Shown one piece after another: positions 11,344 through 22,441 of a stretch of 37,600 nt of DNA. The DNA is from Paulinella micropora. Its lineage: Eukaryota > Cercozoa > Imbricatea > Euglyphida. The notes beneath the pieces were generated by a model. It was not told where the DNA came from and made no database searches. It was given only the letters and a program-made list of their open reading frames with translations. Made by a program: the position numbers and the translations under genes. The DNA lies in contig BJOX01000242.1 in the NCBI GenBank assembly GCA_009731375.1, forward strand, positions 734,383-771,982. Direction: 5' to 3'. How positions within the stretch are numbered: the stretch's first letter is position 1; each line of letters opens with the position of its first letter.

Positions 11344-11505
11344 CCTCTTTCTACGTTGCTTGTTTCTGAGCCCTGGAGTTCTTTAGCTCAATTAGTTAGC
11401 TCTGGTGTCCCGACGGCGGGGATGTGAGTGGCATTTTTTTATTTTTTTTTTTTCGGTCGACAGGTACACTCCAATGAGTTGTTGATTATTAATTAATTAA
11501 ATTTC
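11344..11505 (+). repeat. interspersed repeat R, copy 4 (3' part only)
   Basis: CTTGTTTCTGAGCCCTGGAG, GCTCTGGTGTCCCGACGGCG and GGGGATG match the last third of copies 2 and 3. A poly(T) run at 11435-11450 and ATTATTAATTAATTAAATTTCAACAAC lead into the next CAA block. The AAGGCCGTTAGCC motif is absent. Confidence 0.68.
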
Positions 11506-11775
11506 AACAACAACAACAACAACATCATCATCAACAACAACAACAACAACAGCAACAACATTGGAGTGGCAGTTATTATTGAACGCCGTGAGAACAACAA
11601 GAACAACAAGAACAACAAGAACAACAACAACAACAACAGCAACAACAACAACATCAACAACGACGACGACGACGACGACGACGACGACAACGACAACCAC
11701 AACCACAACGACAACGGCGATGACAACGACAACGGCAACAACAAAAACATAATCATCATCATCATCATCATCAAC

Positions 11776-11809
<34 letters not shown>

Positions 11810-11918
11810 ACAACAACAACAACAATAACAACAACAATAACAACAACAAAAACAAACAAAAACAAACAACAAACAACAACAAAAACAACAACAACAACAC
11901 TAAAAATAATAATAATTC

Positions 11919-11963
<45 letters not shown>

Positions 11964-11991
11964 TAATAATAATAAGAAGAAGAATGATAAC

Positions 11992-12038
<47 letters not shown>

Positions 12039-12075
12039 TAATAATAATAATGATAATAACAATAACAATAGTAAC

Positions 12076-12115
<40 letters not shown>

Positions 12116-12187
12116 GTAATAATAATAATAGTAATAGTAATAGTAATAGTAATAGTAATAGTAATAGTAATAGTAATAGTAATAGTA

Positions 12188-12218
<31 letters not shown>

Positions 12219-12360
12219 TAGTAATAATAATGGTAATAATAATAATAACAACAACAACAAGAACAACACCAATAATAAAATAATAATAATAATAATAATA
12301 ATAGTAATAATAGTAATAATAGTAATAATAATAATAATATAATAATAATAATAATGGTAA
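11506..12360. repeat. long trinucleotide block: CAA, ACG, ATC, AAT and AGTAAT
   Basis: CAA/ATC at 11506-11550, AAGAAC at 11590-11625, CGA at 11660-11690, CATCAT at 11750-11772, CAA at 11773-11900, AAT at 11905-12360, with AGTAAT hexamers at 12110-12200. Unique sequence of about 30 bases at 11551-11590 is the only non-repeat. There is no gene. Confidence 0.93.
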
Positions 12361-12416
12361 TCAGAATCTGAAGTACAAGGCCATAATAATAATCATAATC
12401 ATTCACAAGGCGCGAT

Positions 12417-12617
12417 ATGGCTGACAAGATCCACACAATGGTGAGCCTGTTGCGCGAGCTGATCGCGGAGGTGGAAACACTTCCGACTGTGAAGGTGGAA
12501 ACACTTCCGACTGTGAAGGTGGAAACACTTCCGACTGTCGAGGTGGAAACACTTCCGACTGTCGAGGTGGAAACACTTCCGACTGGGGAAGAGCAAGTAA
12601 CTGAATATATAACTTAG
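12417..12617 (+). CDS. hypothetical 66-residue ORF containing a 24-bp minisatellite
   Basis: The frame starts at ATG 12417 and ends at TAG. The first ~18 residues (MADKIHTMVSLLRELIAE) are non-repetitive and could form an amphipathic helix. Then an octapeptide VETLPTVK/VETLPTVE follows about five times, encoded by a 24-bp direct repeat with starts at 12471, 12495, 12519, 12543 and 12567. The unit length is a multiple of three, so the frame survives copy-number change. Repeats differ by GTGAAG versus GTCGAG, changing Lys to Glu. The flanks are AAT and CT microsatellites and no promoter or splice context is clear. It may be non-coding minisatellite. A GTGAGC donor-like site at 12438 is also present. 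Confidence 0.3.
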   Translation: MADKIHTMVSLLRELIAEVETLPTVKVETLPTVKVETLPTVEVETLPTVEVETLPTGEEQVTEYIT

Positions 12618-12621
12618 CTAT

Positions 12622-12895
<274 letters not shown>

Positions 12896-12980
12896 TGTGA
12901 TATAAAAAGTATTTCCCATACAAGCATAAATTGCATATTCGAAAAGTATGTATTAATGGACCCATCCAATGCCCATTCAT
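12896..12980. other. 85 bp unique spacer
   Basis: Non-repetitive AT-rich sequence with nothing recognisable. Confidence 0.6.
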
Positions 12981-12986
12981 CCATTC

Positions 12987-13054
<68 letters not shown>

Positions 13055-13103
13055 GTCTGTCTATCTATCTATCTATCCCTCTATGCCTCTATCCCTCTAT
13101 CCC

Positions 13104-13164
<61 letters not shown>

Positions 13165-13165
13165 A
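12981..13165 (+). repeat. (ATCT)n array
   Basis: ATCT repeats with GTCT units near 13054-13062 and CCCTCTAT units at 13077-13107. All open frames encode only Ile-Tyr-Leu-Ser repeats. Confidence 0.95.
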
Positions 13166-13258
13166 TATCTATCTATATAGCTGTCAGCAGAAGGACGTGC
13201 GCTGGCTTCCTTTGAGAAGCTCAACCGCTTCTATCACTCTGTACTTAAGAGAGAGAGA

Positions 13259-13890
13259 GGGGGGGGGGGGGGGGGGGGGGGANNNNNNNNNNNNNNNNNN
13301 NNNNNNNNNNNNNNNNNNNNNNNNNNNNNNNNNNNNNNNNNNNNNNNNNNNNNNNNNNNNNNNNNNNNNNNNNNNNNNNNNNNNNNNNNNNNNNNNNNNN
13401 NNNNNNNNNNNNNNNNNNNNNNNNNNNNNNNNNNNNNNNNNNNNNNNNNNNNNNNNNNNNNNNNNNNNNNNNNNNNNNNNNNNNNNNNNNNNNNNNNNNN
13501 NNNNNNNNNNNNNNNNNNNNNNNNNNNNNNNNNNNNNNNNNNNNNNNNNNNNNNNNNNNNNNNNNNNNNNNNNNNNNNNNNNNNNNNNNNNNNNNNNNNN
13601 NNNNNNNNNNNNNNNNNNNNNNNNNNNNNNNNNNNNNNNNNNNNNNNNNNNNNNNNNNNNNNNNNNNNNNNNNNNNNNNNNNNNNNNNNNNNNNNNNNNN
13701 NNNNNNNNNNNNNNNNNNNNNNNNNNNNNNNNNNNNNNNNNNNNNNNNNNNNNNNNNNNNNNNNNNNNNNNNNNNNNNNNNNNNNNNNNNNNNNNNNNNN
13801 NNNNNNNNNNNNNNNNNNNNNNNNNNNNNNNNNNNNNNNNNNNNNNNNNNNNNNNNNNNNNNNNNNNNNNNNNNNNNNNNNNNNNNNNNN
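13259..13890. other. poly(G) run followed by assembly gap of 608 N
   Basis: GAGAGAGA leads into 23 consecutive G (13259-13281), one A, then N from 13283 to 13890. A G run right at a gap edge is a common sign of failing sequence signal. The true sequence here is unknown. Confidence 0.95.
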
Positions 13891-13914
13891 TCTTTCTCTC
13901 TCTCTCTCTTTCTT

Positions 13915-13983
<69 letters not shown>

Positions 13984-13995
13984 TCCTTTCTTTCT
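13891..13995. repeat. (CT)n array beyond the gap
   Basis: CT with TTTC and CCTC interruptions resumes straight after the gap, so the gap probably lies in a CT/GA-rich repeat. Confidence 0.9.
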
Positions 13996-14029
13996 AATTT
14001 TGCTTCTCGCTGAGCGTCTGCCATCCATA

Positions 14030-14840
14030 TATACATACATACATACATACATACATAAATACATACATACATGCATACATACATAACATACATATATACA
14101 ATACATACAATACATAATTTTCGTGCTTGCTAGACCAATTGGCAGAAGGTGGACTACTGCATAGATACACACACACATACATACATACATAAATACATAC
14201 ATACATACATACATAACATACATACATACATACATATATATAATTTTCGTGTTTGCTGGACCAAGGGGCAGAAGGTGGACTACTGCATACATACATACAT
14301 ATATACATACATACATACATACATACATACATACATACACACATACATGCATAACATACATACATACATACATACATACATGCATACAATACATACAATA
14401 CATAATTTTTGTGTTTGCTAGACCAATTGGCAGAAGGTGGACTACTGCATACATACATACATACATACATACATACATACACACGTACAAACATACATAG
14501 ATACATACATGCATACACGCATACATACATACAAGACATACAATACATAATTTTTGTGCTTGCTAGACCATTGGGCAGAAGGTGGACTACTGCATACATA
14601 CATACATACATACATACATACAATACATACAATACATACAATGCATAATTTTCGTGCTTGCTAGACCTTTGGGCAGAAGGTGGACTACAACATACATACA
14701 TACATACATGCATACATACATACATACATACATACATTCATACATACATACATATATACATGCATAATTTCCACCGCAAGTATAAATACATAAATACATA
14801 CATAGATACATACATACCACATACATACATACATGCATGC
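14030..14840 (+). repeat. (ACAT)n array with five copies of island family 6
   Basis: A ~48 bp island reads ATAATTTTCGTGCTTGCTAG, ACCAATT, GGCAGAAGGTGGACTACTGC. Copies are at 14115-14162, 14241-14288, 14403-14450, 14548-14595 and 14646-14692. A remnant (GCATAATTTCC) is at 14761. The variable seven bases after TAGACC/TGGACC (AATTGGC, AAGGGGC, ATTGGGC, TTTGGGC) distinguish the copies. A diverged relative sits beyond the next gap near 15195. Confidence 0.9.
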
Positions 14841-15300
14841 ATGCTTCTAAGCGCTTGAGAGCTACATCAACCAAATACTAAGACCAAAAAATGATTTTTT
14901 TTATTATTACTATTTTTTTTTTTTTTTTAACTTCAAAAAGCAATATAAATTTGAAGAAAAAANNNNNNNNNNNNNNNNNNNNNNNNNNNNNNNNNNNNNN
15001 NNNNNNNNNNNNNNNNNNNNNNNNNNNNNNNNNNNNNNNNNNNNNNNNNNNNNNNNNNNNNNNNNNNNNNNNNNNNNNNNNNNNNNNNNNNNNNNNNNNN
15101 NNNNNNNNNNNNNNNNNNNNNNNNNNNNNNNNNNNNNNNNNNNNNNNNNNNNNNAAGCCCCCCCCCCCAAAAAAAAAAAAAAAAAAACACACATTTTGTG
15201 ACTGTTAGACCAATGGGCCGAAGGTGAACTATCAGCTACTGTATGAGATTTTTGCACATAACGCACTCTTCTACAGCAACGTATCCGACCTACCCTTAGT
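14841..15300. other. unique spacer, 192-N gap, C and A homopolymers, diverged family-6 island
   Basis: Spacer sequence to 14962 is followed by N at 14963-15154, then 11 C and 19 A residues (15158-15187). At 15195-15230 the text TGTGACTGTTAGACCAATGG then CCGAAGGTGAACTATCAGC aligns with island family 6. The rest, to 15300, is unique with nothing recognisable. Confidence 0.75.
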
Positions 15301-15309
15301 CGGCGGTCT

Positions 15310-15320
15310 GCTATCTATCG

Positions 15321-15367
<47 letters not shown>

Positions 15368-15470
15368 CATCTATCTATGAACCTACCTACCTATCTATCT
15401 GTCTATCTATCTATCTATCTATCTATCTATCCATCTATCTATCTATCTATCTACCTACCTATCTACCTAC

Positions 15471-15532
<62 letters not shown>
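15310..15532 (+). repeat. (ATCT)n array
   Basis: ATCT with ACCT units at 15380-15392 and 15450-15472. No other content. Confidence 0.95.
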
Positions 15533-15986
15533 CCTCCTCGAAAAGAAGAGTCCAAAAGTGCACGTCCATCCGGACTATAAGTCACAACCCGGCATTGTCA
15601 ACCCGGATTCCACCCACAGTGTTGACGCCGAGACATACTCTCATTTCGTCCGAGAAGTGCCCCGAAAGAACCAATCGAAAGAAGAAAGCACCTGATTTGC
15701 CATCAACACCAAGCGTATGGAAAGACATTGAAGAAGAACTCCAATCCGCCCTCTCATCCTCCCCTTATCTCTCATCCTGCATTCCGTCATAGCCGTCCAG
15801 TGTTGCATAGCCCGGGCTAGGTCCCTTCGGGGGTTTAGGCCTTTACACAATGTCATCATTGTAGCTTGCGCAAGCTTACGGTGCTCAAAACACTTGGACT
15901 AACGGCTTCCTTTTCTTTCTCTTCTTCCTTATCCTCCCACTCTCCATTCCTAGATTGCCTTTTTCTTCAACGTCCTTCCTCCTCTT
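15533..15986 (+). other. unique segment resembling a non-LTR retrotransposon 3' relic
   Basis: A frame at 15595-15792 contains a basic and then acidic stretch ([20 protein letters not shown] and [15 protein letters not shown]). It is non-repetitive and looks like decayed protein. Immediately after it comes TAGCCCGGGCTAGGTCCC, TTCGGGGGTTTAGGCCTTTA and ACAATGTCATCATTGTAGC. TAGCCCGGGCTA is a 12-base palindrome and ACAATG/CATTGT a second small stem. Stem-forming 3' regions after a truncated frame are typical of non-LTR element remnants, but I see no reverse transcriptase motif, so this is an inference. Confidence 0.4.
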
Positions 15987-16110
15987 CTTTTTCCAGAACA
16001 CAGTCTACCCGTGATTCCCATCCCGGACACATGCACAGTACACAAATTATTGTTTGATGTGAAACTGCGTTCCTTTGCAATGACTACATTCCTTTGCGAC
16101 ATCTCATCTA
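15987..16110 (+). repeat. 124 bp duplicated segment, copy 1
   Basis: From CTTTTTCCAGAACACAGTC to GCGACATCTCATCTA. An almost identical copy is at 21231-21354. I find a single difference (GCAATGACTA here, GCAAGGACTA there). Both copies are followed by ATCT repeats. Confidence 0.92.
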
Positions 16111-16143
16111 CTATCTATCTATTATCCATCTACTATCTATCTA

Positions 16144-16182
<39 letters not shown>

Positions 16183-16304
16183 CCTATCTACCTATCTATC
16201 TATCTATCCCTCTATCCCTCTGTCCATCTATCTATCTACCTGTCTACCTATCTATCTATCTACCTACCTACTACCTACCTACCTACCTACTTACCTATCT
16301 ATCG

Positions 16305-16366
<62 letters not shown>

Positions 16367-16407
16367 GTGTTGATTGTTGTGTCTAGTAAATGAGATCCAC
16401 TTAGCAC

Positions 16408-16449
<42 letters not shown>

Positions 16450-16556
16450 GTCTATCTATCTATCAACCTACATACCCCTTGTTGATCATATCCGCAGAGC
16501 TTTTGAGCTTACCTTCCATCTATCTATCTATCTATCTATCTATCATCCCATCTGTC

Positions 16557-16598
<42 letters not shown>

Positions 16599-16603
16599 CC
16601 TAC

Positions 16604-16655
<52 letters not shown>

Positions 16656-16680
16656 TTATCTATCTATCGACCTATCATCC

Positions 16681-16725
<45 letters not shown>

Positions 16726-16787
16726 CTAACCTACGTAGCCTTAGTTGATAAGATCCGCAGAGCTTTTGAGCTTACCTTCACACACTT

Positions 16788-16840
<53 letters not shown>

Positions 16841-16904
16841 ATATCTATCTATCCTTCTTAGTTGATCAGATCCGCAGAGCTTTTGAGCTTACCTCCACAC
16901 ACTT

Positions 16905-16935
<31 letters not shown>

Positions 16936-16936
16936 G
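16111..16936 (+). repeat. (ATCT)n arrays with island family 7
   Basis: ATCT/ACCT repeats are broken by islands with GATCCGCAGAGCTTTTGAGC followed by TTACCTTCACACACTTTC. Copies start near 16483 (GATCATATCC variant), 16744 (GATAAGATCC) and 16858. About 40 bases of other sequence lie at 16366-16405. The island is preceded by TTAGTTGATCA or TTGTTGATCA. Confidence 0.88.
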
Positions 16937-17190
16937 CTTGTTGAGCCCGGAATAAAACCCACATCTGCTTACTAGGTCCTCTGTAATGGAGGTGGGAGCT
17001 CGTTCTGCAAGGGGCGGTTATGGAACGAGCCCTGGCCCCGCCTGGTACTAGGGAGTTTTGGTATTGCCTGTATCAGTCCCTTCCGTGCAAACATCACGGC
17101 TTAGCTGGGCATCGGGTTAATACTTTACCCACAGACTTCCTTGGTTGACAAAATCAGAAGCTCCTTTTTTCTGACATTAGTCGATATCTC

Positions 17191-17241
<51 letters not shown>

Positions 17242-17723
17242 CTTCTTAGTTGATCAGATCCGCAGAGCTTTTGAGCTTACCTTCACACACTTTCTATCTA
17301 TCTATCTATCTAATCTATCTATCTATCTATCTCTTATGTGTGCCTAGCCATACGCCTATGAGTCACATGCCGAAATAGCGACGGGAAGCACAATCCTGTT
17401 CCCTCAGGGTGCCCTTTCTCGCTTGTTGAGCCCGGAATAAAACCCACAGTGCTCTGTCGGTTTATACTAGACTGTCGACCAGTCTCGAAACTCCATCTGC
17501 TTACTGGGTCCTCTGTAATGGAGGTGGGAGCTCGTTCTGCAAGGGGCGCTTATGGAACGAGCCCTGGCCCCGCCTGGTACTAGGGAGCTTTGGTATCGCC
17601 TGTATCAGTCCCTTCCGTGCAAACATCACGGCTTAGCTGGGCATTGGGTTAATACTTTACCCACAGACTTCCTTGGTTGACGAAATCAGAAGCTCCTTTT
17701 TTCTGACATTAGTCGATATCTCA
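16937..17723 (+). repeat. duplicated ~300 bp block (two copies) plus family-7 islands
   Basis: Copy 1 (16937-17192) and copy 2 (17421-17723) share GCTTGTTGAGCCCGGAATAA, TCCTCTGTAATGGAGGTGGG, CTGCAAGGGGCG, GAACGAGCCCTGGCCCCGCC, CAAACATCACGGCTTAGCTG, GTTAATACTTTACCCACAG and TTAGTCGATATCTCATCTAT. Copy 2 has about 47 extra bases after AAACCCACA (17448-17494), flanked by short CA repeats, so copy 1 is probably the deletion derivative. Between them lie ATCT arrays, an island-7 copy at 17246 and ~80 bases of unique sequence. No coding frame is maintained. It looks like non-coding transposon or intergenic sequence. Confidence 0.88.
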
Positions 17724-17989
17724 TCTATCTATCTATCTATATATCTATCTTTCTTAGTTGATCAGATCCGCAGAGCTTTTGAGCTTACCTTCGCACAATC
17801 TATCACCAAGGTCAAGGTATGTATGTATGTATGTATGTATGTATGAATGAATGAATGAATGAATGAATGAATGAATGAATGCTTTTGAGCTTACCTTCAC
17901 ACAATCTATCACCAACGTCAAGGTATGTATGTATGTATGTATGTGTATGTAATGTATGTAATGTATGTAATGTATGTATGTAATGTATG

Positions 17990-18020
<31 letters not shown>

Positions 18021-18115
18021 TGAATGAATGAATGAATGAATGAATGAACGAATGAACGAATGAACGAATGAATGAATGAATGAATGAATGAATGAATGAA
18101 TGAATGAATGTTCAT
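17724..18115 (+). repeat. family-7 islands with (TATG)n and (AATG)n
   Basis: Island copies at 17754-17818 and 17880-17923 differ from earlier ones by ending CACAATCTATCACCAA then GTCAAGG instead of CACACTTTC. Each is followed by TATG repeats. AATG repeats run at 17844-17882 and 18018-18110, with AACG variants at 18047-18068. Confidence 0.88.
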
Positions 18116-20115
18116 TTTCCCTTCCTTTCATTCCTTCCTTCCCTCCTTTCCTTGTTTCTTGCTTTTTCTTTATTTCGTCGAGCTGGCGTTATTCAAGATC
18201 TTCCCTTTTTCCTTTCCTTTTTTCCCTTCCCCTTGTCCCTTCCCTTTTCCCCTTCCCTTGTCCCTTCCCTTTTTCCCTTCCCTTGTCCCTTCCCTTTTTC
18301 CCTTCCCTTTTTCCCTTCCCAATTTCCCTTCCCTTTCTTCCCCTATCCTTTCCTTTTTTTTTCCCTTCCCCTTTTCCCTTCCCCTTTTCCTTCCCTTTTC
18401 CCCTTCCCTGTTTCCCTTCCCTGTTTCCCTTCCCCTTTTCCCTTCCCTTTTTCCCTTCCCTTTTTCCCTTCCCTTTTTCCCTTCCCTTTTTCCCTTCCCC
18501 TTTTTCCTTCCCTTTTTCCCTTCCCTTTTTCCCTTCCCTTTTTCCCTTCCCTTTTTCCCTTCCCCTTTTACCTTCCCTTTTCTCCTTCCCTTTTTCCCTT
18601 CCCCTTTTCCCTTCCCTTTTCCCTTCCCTTTTTCCTTTCCCCTTTTCCCTTCCCTTTTTCCCTTCCTTTTTCCTTTCCCTTTTTTCCTTCCCTTTTTCCC
18701 TTCCCCTTTTTCCCTTCCCCTTTTCCCTTCCCCTTTCCTTTTCTTTTTTTCTCTTCCCCTTTTCCCTTCCCCTTTTCCCTTCCCATTGTCCCTTCCCTTT
18801 GTCCCTTCCCTTTTTCCCTTCCCTTTTTTCCTTCCCTTTTTCCCTTCCCTATTTCCCTTTCCTTTTTCCCTTCCCTTTGTCCCTTCCTTTTCCTTCCCTT
18901 TTTTTCCTTCCTTTTTTTTCTTCCTTTTTTTTCCTTCCTTTTTTTTCCTTCCTTTTTTTTCCTTCCTTTTTTTTCCTTCCTTTTTTTTCCTTCCTTTTTT
19001 TTCCTTCCTTTTTTCCTTCCTTTTGTCCTTCCTTTCTTCCCTCCTTTTTCCCTTTTTTTCCTTCCCTTTTTCCTTCCCTTTTTCCTTCCCTTCTTCCTTC
19101 CTTGTTTCCATCATTTGTCCTTCCTTTTTGCCTTCTCTTTTTGTCCTTCCTTTTTTCCTTCCTTTTTGTCCTTCTCTTTTTGTCCTTCCTTTTTTCCTTC
19201 CTTTTTTCCTTCCTTCCTTTTTTCCTTCCTTTTTCCTTCTCTTTTTGTCCTTCCTTTTTGTCCTTCCTTTTTGTCCTTCCTTTTTGTCCTTCCTTTTTGT
19301 CCTTCCTTTTTGTCCTTCCTTTTTGTCCTTCCTTTTTGTCCTTCCTTTTTGTCCTTCCTTTTTGTCCTTCCTTTTTGTCCTTCCTTTTTGTCCTTCCTTT
19401 TTGTCCTTCCTTTTTGTCCTTCCTTTTTGTCCTTCCTTTTTGTCCTTCCTTTTTGTCCTTCCTTTTTGTCCTTCCTTTTTGTCCTTCCTTTTTGTCCTTC
19501 CTTTTTGTCCTTCCTTTTTGTCCTTCCTTTTTGTCCTTCCTTTTTGTCCTTCCTTTTTGTCCTTCCTTTTTGTCCTTCCTTTTTGTCCTTCCTTTTTGTC
19601 CTTCCTTTTTGTCCTTCCTTTTTGTCCTTCCTTTTTGTCCTTCCTTTTTGTCCTTCCTTTTTGTCCTTCCTTTTTGTCCTTCCTTTTTGTCCTTCCTTTT
19701 TGTCCTTCCTTTTTGTCCTTCCTTTTTGTCCTTCCTTTTTGTCCTTCCTTTGTCCTTCCTTTTTCCTTCTCTTTTTGTCCTTCCTTTTTGTCCTTCTTTT
19801 TTGTCCTTCCTTTTTGTCCTTCTTTTTTGTCCTTTTTGTCCTTCCTTTTTTCCTTCCTTTTTTCCTTCCCTTTTTCCTTCCCTTTTTTCCTTTTTTTTTG
19901 CTTCCTTTTTTCCTTCTCTTTTTGTTTTTCCTTTTTGTCCTTCCTTTTTTGTTTTTTTTCTTTCTTTCTTTTCTTTTTCTTCCTTTTTCTTTTTATTCCT
20001 TCCACTTTTTCTTCCTCTTTTTTCTTCCTTCTCTTTTTCTTCCTTTTTTTTTTTTTCCTTCATTCTTTTCTTCCTCCTTCCTTTTTTTTCTGTATTCTTT
20101 TTTCTTTTTTTTAAA
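18111..20115 (+). repeat. 2 kb polypyrimidine region with 13-bp periodicity
   Basis: From 18210 to about 18890 the unit is a 13-mer of the type TTTTTCCCTTCCC with many variants. From 18900 to 19010 it becomes T8CCTTCC. From about 19244 to 19750 it is TTTTTGTCCTTCC, almost perfect for roughly 38 copies. From 19750 to 20115 it decays into T/C-rich sequence. Because the unit contains no stop in any plus or minus phase, very long frames exist on both strands (for example 18100-20841 plus and 18170-20005 minus). They spell 13-residue repeats of Phe/Leu/Pro/Ser or Lys/Gly/Gln/Arg and are not believable genes. The tract has mirror symmetry and could form a triplex in principle. Confidence 0.95.
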
Positions 20116-20132
20116 TATATATATATATATAA

Positions 20133-20168
<36 letters not shown>

Positions 20169-20212
20169 GTTTTTTCTGAACATTGCAAGCGCTACCTTAA
20201 TAAATCTATCTG

Positions 20213-20265
<53 letters not shown>

Positions 20266-20293
20266 GTACCTACCTACCTACCTACCTACCTAC

Positions 20294-20344
<51 letters not shown>

Positions 20345-20415
20345 AGTCTTCTATTTGCCTGTTTGTTTGTCTGTCTGTCTGTTTGTCTGTTTGTCTGTTT
20401 GTCTGTTTGTCTGTT

Positions 20416-20456
<41 letters not shown>

Positions 20457-20480
20457 GCCTGTCTGTCTGTCTCCTTGTCT
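20116..20480 (+). repeat. (TA)n, (ATCT)n and (TGTC)n arrays
   Basis: TA at 20116-20131, ATCT at 20132-20168 and 20208-20344 (with ACCT at 20266-20295), 40 bases of unique sequence between them, and TGTT/TGTC repeats at 20360-20472. Confidence 0.93.
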
Positions 20481-20592
20481 TCTTGTTGATTTTATTCATT
20501 TAATTATCTACCTTCTATCCATAATATTATGTATTTGTTTGCGTAGCTGCGAACTCATAGATGGAAGTTCCATCCCGCACGCAATGAAATGG
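20481..20592. other. 110 bp unique spacer
   Basis: AT-rich non-repetitive sequence ending CATCCCGCACGCAATGAAATG. Nothing recognisable. Confidence 0.6.
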
Positions 20593-20593
20593 T

Positions 20594-20650
<57 letters not shown>

Positions 20651-20727
20651 GACCTATCTACCTATCTATCTATCTAACTATCTATCGATCAATCGATCGA
20701 TCTATCTATCGATCTATCGATCTATCC

Positions 20728-20781
<54 letters not shown>

Positions 20782-20782
20782 T

Positions 20783-20824
<42 letters not shown>

Positions 20825-20911
20825 ACTTTCTAACTATATAACTATCTATCTATTTATTTGTTACATAGGTGATTGATCGATCATTTTTGGCAGAGCTTTT
20901 GAACCGTATCA

Positions 20912-20950
<39 letters not shown>

Positions 20951-20967
20951 GATCGATCGATCTATCG

Positions 20968-21007
<40 letters not shown>

Positions 21008-21080
21008 AACTATTTATCTCTATCTATTTATTTGTTACATAGGTGCTTGATCGATCATTTTCGGCAGAGCTTTTGAACCA

Positions 21081-21148
<68 letters not shown>

Positions 21149-21193
21149 GATCGATCGATCGATCGATCGATCGATCTATCCATCTATCTATCC

Positions 21194-21230
<37 letters not shown>

Positions 21231-21354
21231 CTTTTTCCAGAACACAGTCTACCCGTGATTCCCATCCCGGACACATGCACAGTACACAAATTATTGTTTG
21301 ATGTGAAACTGCGTTCCTTTGCAAGGACTACATTCCTTTGCGACATCTCATCTA
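21231..21354 (+). repeat. 124 bp duplicated segment, copy 2
   Basis: Partner of 15987-16110, about 5.2 kb away, same orientation, one base different. It ends about ten bases before the 10-N gap. Confidence 0.92.
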
Positions 21355-21593
21355 TCTATCTATNNNNNNNNNNTATTTGTTGCATAGGTGATTGATCGAT
21401 CATTTTCGGCAGAGCTTTTGAACCATATCTATCTATCTATCTCTCTATATTTCTATCTTTCTATCTATCTATCTATATATATATCTATCTATCTATCTAT
21501 CTAACTAAATAACTAACTAACTAACTATCTATCTATTTATTTATTTGTTGCATAGGTGATTGATCGATCATTTTCAGCAGAGCTTTTGAACCA

Positions 21594-21633
<40 letters not shown>

Positions 21634-21641
21634 CATCTTTT

Positions 21642-21674
<33 letters not shown>

Positions 21675-21710
21675 ATCTTTCTATCTATCTATCTATCTAT
21701 CTATCTATCG

Positions 21711-21776
<66 letters not shown>

Positions 21777-21864
21777 ATATCTATCTATCTATCTATCTGT
21801 TACGTAGGTGATTGATCGATCGTTTTCGGCAGAGCTTTTGTACCCAAATCTATCTATCTATATA

Positions 21865-21866
<2 letters not shown>

Positions 21867-21946
<80 letters not shown>

Positions 21947-21985
21947 TCACCACTACGACTACTACTACTACTGCTACTACTACTG

Positions 21986-22046
<61 letters not shown>
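21867..22046 (+). repeat. (ACT)n-(GCT)n-(ACT)n block
   Basis: ACT at 21867-21918, CTG at 21919-21946, a short TTCACCACTACG spacer and ACT again to 22046 with two GCT units. It interrupts the ATCT array between islands at 21799 and 22143. Confidence 0.93.
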
Positions 22047-22080
<34 letters not shown>

Positions 22081-22260
22081 CGCTATCTATCTATCTGTCT
22101 ATCTATCTATCTTTCTAACTATCTATCTATCTATCTATTTATTTGTTACATAGGTGATTGATCGATCATTTTCGGCAGAGCTTTTGAACCATATCTATCC
22201 ATCTATCTATATCTATCTATATCTATCTATCTATTGATCGATCTATCTATCTATCTATCG

Positions 22261-22312
<52 letters not shown>

Positions 22313-22344
22313 ATCTTTCTATCTATCTATTGATCTATCTATCG

Positions 22345-22383
<39 letters not shown>

Positions 22384-22396
22384 GATCCATCGATCC

Positions 22397-22441
<45 letters not shown>

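Noticed and set aside
13283-15154. Long frames spanning the N gaps
   Set aside because: They consist mostly of undetermined residues and cannot support a gene.
18100-20841. 913-codon open frame on the plus strand and a 611-codon frame on the minus strand (18170-20005)
   Set aside because: Entirely made of a 13-bp repeat with no stop in any phase. All three forward frames are open with the same residues. No protein-like non-repetitive part.
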